Positions 59,561 to 64,000 of a stretch of DNA of 64,000 nt are shown in pieces. The stretch covers positions 124,001-188,000 of the forward strand of contig QJNS01000083.1 of NCBI GenBank assembly GCA_004154925.1, read 5' to 3'. Every line of letters begins with the position of its first letter. The stretch's first letter is position 1. This DNA is from Monosporascus cannonballus (lineage: Eukaryota; Ascomycota; Sordariomycetes; Xylariales). The notes under the pieces were generated by a model. The model was not told where the DNA came from. It did not search any database and saw only the letters and a list, made by a program, of their open reading frames with translations. The position numbers and the translations under genes are program-made.

Positions 59561-62430
59561 TTTTTTCTTTCGTTTAACACGTTGTTTTCTGTTAGTTTTT
59601 AATACAAAATTAACGCAAAATAAGACGAAAATGAAAAGTTGTAAACGTTAAAATAAAATTACAAACTCTTGCAATATAGTTAAACCTTAACGCGTATAAA
59701 AAAGACTTTATAAATAAAACTATTTTCCGCTTTAATATACGACTTAATGTATTTATTAGCATTTACTTTGAATTATTAATTTTCGATAAACGTAAGATTT
59801 AAATAAAAATATTATAATTTATTCTGTTTAAAAATTTTTAATGTTAATTAATTAAATAATATTTATAATAAATAAATAATTTCGAGCTCGACTAAGAAAA
59901 CAACTTATATATTCGGAATTATTAATAATACGATAGGTATATAAAATTTTTATATTTGTTTTCTTTTAAATTAATTTATATATATGATTATAAAAACAAG
60001 TCGGTCGATACGTATTAAGTTAATATAAATTATATTTCGTTGTATTTGATTATTTTTTTTTATTTCGAAATTGATAATAAATTTTTCGCCGAAATTTTCG
60101 GTTTTAAAATTACAAACGTTAATTTAGGTTATTTTTTAAACGTTATAATAAACAAATTAAATAAATATAATATATAATTTTCGAATTTTGCGTATTTAAA
60201 AATAATATTAACTTAAATAATTATATTATAAAATATTATATAAAATTAATTTTTAAAATTATTATCTCGAATATAACTAATAATATCGGCTTTAAGATTT
60301 AAGCTTTAGCTTTGTACGAGTTATTTTTGATATAAATAAGTTATTTTGTAAATAAAGGTCGAACTTTTTTTAATATTTTACAAAAGAAAAAAATAATAAA
60401 AAACGATACTTTTTAAATTTAACTTAATAATTAATTATCTTTTTGTTGATAAACGTAAAAGTATATATAATTTTTTATTATACTTTTTTTTAAAAAATAC
60501 TTTTATTATATTTATTTTTGCAATTATATAAGACAATTTTGATAAAAACGGATATTGTTCGAAAAAATTATAAAATAACGAAATAACTTATTAATTGAAA
60601 AAATATTAAAAATAGTTTTTTTAATTTTTAATTAAGTTATAAAATTTTTAACGCTTAATAATAAGGTAAATTAAATTGTTTAGGTTAATAATTTCGTTAT
60701 TTTATTTTTTAATATTAAATAAACGACAAAAAAATAAATGTGATTAATATTGAAACGGTGAGAAAAAAGCAATAAATATAAAAATACCGCCTTTAAAATT
60801 TTTAAACTTTAGACGAAAAAACGATTATAATATTTTGAATTATTTATTATTATAGTTTTAATATAAATAATGTTAATTTTAGAAATAAACGAAAATTTAA
60901 ATTTGAATAAGATTATAAAATTTAATGTAATATAACTTAAATATTTATATATAATATTTTATCTGATATTCTTGTTAATAATTACTTTTTATAAAAATAA
61001 GGCAAATTTACGTCGTAATTATATCGAAACGTAATTACTTTTCACAAAGAATTAATTATTAAAGGCGTTTAATATTTCGAGTTATTTTTTAACGAATGGT
61101 TAAAAATTTTAACGAACTTTTTTCATACTGGTAATATGAAAAGATTTATTAATTAATATCAGAATATTTTTAAAAAAAATCCATTTCAAGGTGCCAGGCT
61201 TATTTAGGGCATTTTTATCGCGGTATTCGGCGAATAAGGCTTTAAGTTGTAAGTAATAGTATTGTAAATCGATAACGAGCCTAATAAACCAGGTTTCGTT
61301 ATTTTAAATGTAATGTAACAATTTGTAATAATAACCGGTATTGGTACATATATCATAACGCAAAATAAGTGTAGCTAAAAGTAGCTTTTCTTGAAGAAGT
61401 TGATTGGATCAGTGTGAGCGAATAAAAAAAGAGTATCACACACTATCAAAAAATTGTAAGCGCTAACACCTTATAGCCTTTAAAGAGATAAATATTTTTG
61501 TTATATTCTTTGTAGAAAAAAAATATAATATAATATATATAAAATGCTGTTTTTCATTGAAAAAACTCGTAATACACGAAAATAAAATCATGGAAAAATA
61601 TATTAATAGCGTTAAACACAAAACTAAATAGAAAAAACTCGAAAATAATACGAAAATAATAAATATTATTAAAAAAACAATTAACGTAAATAAATATTAC
61701 GAATATAAAATATTTTCCAAAATATAAAACAAAATAAATTTTATAAATACTAAATAAAAACTTATTTAAAAACATTTAACGAATAGCCTTTAATATACAG
61801 CAATCGGAATTATAAAAAAAGAATTAATTAAACAATGTAAAAATATACGTATATTGTATTAGATATTTATTAGGAATAGTACAGTATATATAAGTAATAT
61901 TGATTAAAAAAAGAAAATAATATACAGTAATATATATAGCTGAACTTCGATAACTAATTGTTAAGTTGCACGTATAAAAGAATATTAAAAATCGGTATTA
62001 AATTATAATATTTAACCTACTTAAAAATCTTCTGGTATACTTACTATTTTTTTAAAAAATAGTTTACAATTATTTAATTAGTACTTTTTTAAGTGTATTA
62101 ATTTATACGTAAAAATTTTTTACAATATTAAAATTAAATAATCTTTTTTAATTTATTTGAAAAAATTGTTCTTAACAAAATTAACGCTGAAATATATTTA
62201 ATTAGTTTTGATTAACTAACTAGTTAAATAAAAGTGAATAAAAAAACTAGTTATACTACTATATAATTTAAAAAAATCAGCAGTTCTAATGTTTAAGTAG
62301 AAAACGTCTCGGAGCTTATTTTCTTATATTATTCTTCTTTTTTAAAGATATTGTCTGGATTCCTTATTAGGAAATAATTTCGACCTTATATCGTTTTTTT
62401 CATAATCTAGTTCTTTTGACATTAGCGATT

Positions 62431-63165
62431 TCTCGATAATAGACATGCAGATCTGTCCGCTTAAGCGCGTTAAACTACCAAGCGTTAAAGTACGTCCTTA
62501 TAACGCCGATATATCGCCGACCCATTGCTTATAGACCCTACCATCTCAAATCGCCGCTGAGTAACAAAGTCGGCCAAGTGCGTATAGATAGGTTGCTTGC
62601 CTTGTAAGCGTCAACGAAGACCACGTTTCGACAACCCAGGTCTTAAATCTCTTAGATTCGAACCTTGACCTGATTGCGACTAGCAAACCAGTGCACCTAT
62701 TAAGCGTTGGAATATGTAGGGGAATAAAAAAAACTAGCCATTCCGCTACATGACTAAAAGATCAGCGGCTTTAACTCTTAATAGGTTGGAAGTCATCCGG
62801 ATTTAAGTGGGGAACGCGCCGGGCCCATTTTCTTCCTGAAATATATAAAAAGATGCCATAACAGGTGTAACGGCGGAATAATAAATGGGCGCTCACTAAA
62901 AATTATTAGCTCCTTCCTATTTCCCAGTTTAGCTACGTCTTTTGTGGGCCGAGAAGTCGGTTTAAGATTCGGTGCCTTCATCCGGGATACTTAATTTGGC
63001 CCAGCTTATCGCAGGGCGCCTGTCAGCCGCGGTGTAGTCTGGTGATATCTATCGATTGACCCACTGTGGGGCTATCATGTGACACACGGGTCTCAGCTCC
63101 TAGAGCGGCGCACGTACCAATGCACACCCCCCCATTTGCACATCCCGAATTTTCCGACCTTTATA
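62431..63165. other. GC-richer islet inside the right AT block
   Basis: About 730 bp of near-normal composition with sharp edges. On the minus strand it contains GGTTCGAATCT at about 62,654-62,664, a good RNA polymerase III B box, with an A-box-like TAGGTGCACTGG about 30 nt upstream. The arms do not fold into an intact tRNA, so a tRNA-derived relic is possible. A C7 run lies at about 63,127-63,133. No protein gene recognised. Confidence 0.4.
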
Positions 63166-64000
63166 CTTTAAAATCTACTAAATCCACAACAACAACAGAA
63201 AAACATATAAAGTTTTCTATTAAATTAACGAAAAAAATCAGAAATTATAACAGCATTTAATAGCTTTAGTTTTTGGGCAAAATAAAAGTAAAAAGTAATA
63301 TTATAATAAAAAAACTTAAAATAAAATATACTAAAATATAATAATTAATATATAACATATATATATTCTTTTTATAATGAGTTTATTAGGATAAATATTT
63401 AATGTTTTATAATAATGAATAAATATATATATATATATTGATAAATACTGTAAACTGAAATAAATGATTTAAAAAAGTTACTTATACATAAAATAATAAT
63501 TCTTGTATAAAATAAGATAATAAATATAAAAACTATATATAATTATAATATTATATACTATATATTACAACATTATGTAAAGTTTAAAGTTTTTATAAAA
63601 GTTTAAATATATAAAATATATGATAAACAGAAATATATATATATTTATAAAGTATAATTTAAGAGAAATTATAAATATAATATAATTTACAAAAAAATAG
63701 TTAATATTTAATGGTATTTAACGATTTTGAGTGATTTTTAGTGGTTTTTAATAAAATTTTCTTAAAATTATTAGTTTCACTAGTACTTTTCCGAATTATT
63801 AATTACGAAAAATTTTTATTGTAACAAATTTAATATAAATAAGTTATTTAAAATTACATTTGATATATTATATTAACTTACAGTATTTTAAATTATAAAA
63901 AATATTATTCAGCATATATTATGGAATTTTTTTAGCCTTAAAATCTTTAATAGTTTTATATAATATTATTTCGTATTTTTCCACAATTTTATAGATTTGA
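63166..64000. other. AT-rich sequence continuing to the window edge
   Basis: RIP-like AT-rich DNA with TA microsatellites (63,425-63,440 and around 63,630-63,650). Nothing recognisable. Confidence 0.5.

Larger units (their letters stand above)
51061..62430. other. Right AT-rich, RIP-like block without genes
   Basis: More than 11 kb with almost no coding potential. The only frame above 70 codons (61,554-61,775, minus) is Phe/Ile/Tyr-rich and explained by composition. Small islands with more C and G occur at 55,480-55,880, 59,400-59,560 and 61,190-61,470 and look like transposon ends. No pol motif could be read here, unlike in the left block. Confidence 0.6.

Noticed and set aside
61554..61775. 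73-codon minus-strand open frame in the AT block
   Set aside because: Phe/Ile/Tyr-only composition dictated by AT richness, with no start context and no domain.

Overview
The window looks like a filamentous ascomycete (Pezizomycotina; the protein flavour suggests Sordariomycetes, but that is inference). The genes have short introns of 46-64 bp with GT..AG ends and internal CTAAC/CTAAT branch sites, and they encode fungal-type Cdc25, Pol5, proteasome alpha7 and a Zn2Cys6 regulator. The genome is strongly two-speed. Very AT-rich blocks (1 to about 18,720, about 51,060 to 62,430, about 63,165 to 64,000) flank a GC-balanced island (about 18,720-51,060). In the AT blocks the remaining C and G sit largely in CpG, while CpA/TpG is scarce. 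This is the expected footprint of repeat-induced point mutation (RIP), and essentially no open frames survive.

Left AT block: a graveyard of Ty3/Gypsy-type LTR retrotransposons on the minus strand. One element is nearly complete, with LTRs at about 3,477-3,919 and 10,026-10,416. Relics of reverse transcriptase (YFDD-type box near 6.79 kb), RNase H (about 6.24-6.32 kb) and integrase (about 5.5 kb) can still be read. A second integrase relic lies at about 3.1 kb. A diverged sister copy of the 5' end of the element, with an LTR-like stretch, lies at 1-1,545. The block stops inside an LTR-like sequence (about 18,640-18,835) that has an un-degraded twin at about 21,530-21,689.

Central island: about 9 kb of normal-GC sequence without a recognisable gene (18.8-28.2 kb) comes first. 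It is followed by cdc25/nimT (+), a ruined GNAT acetyltransferase (+), a putative amidoligase interrupted by one in-frame stop (-), POL5 (-), a ruined protein kinase (+), the proteasome alpha7 gene PRE10 (-), a Zn2Cys6 transcription factor (-) and the tail of a hAT transposase (-) next to the right AT border. Cdc25, Pol5 and Pre10 are housekeeping proteins (mitotic entry, rRNA production, protein turnover). They form no pathway or cluster together; they are conserved genes in an island among decaying accessory sequence.

Right AT block: no genes. It has a diverged repeat family with at least four copies in both orientations, an LTR-like unit (55,481-55,882), a 9-bp tandem array (58,884-59,020) and a small GC-richer islet (62,430-63,165).

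I found no convincing new enzymatic or defence system. The most interesting signals are the single-stop amidoligase, the RIP border falling inside an LTR, a dispersed pair of short repeats carrying a tRNA T-arm-like box, and the record of LTR evolution in the Gypsy element. All gene models are read by eye; no search was run.
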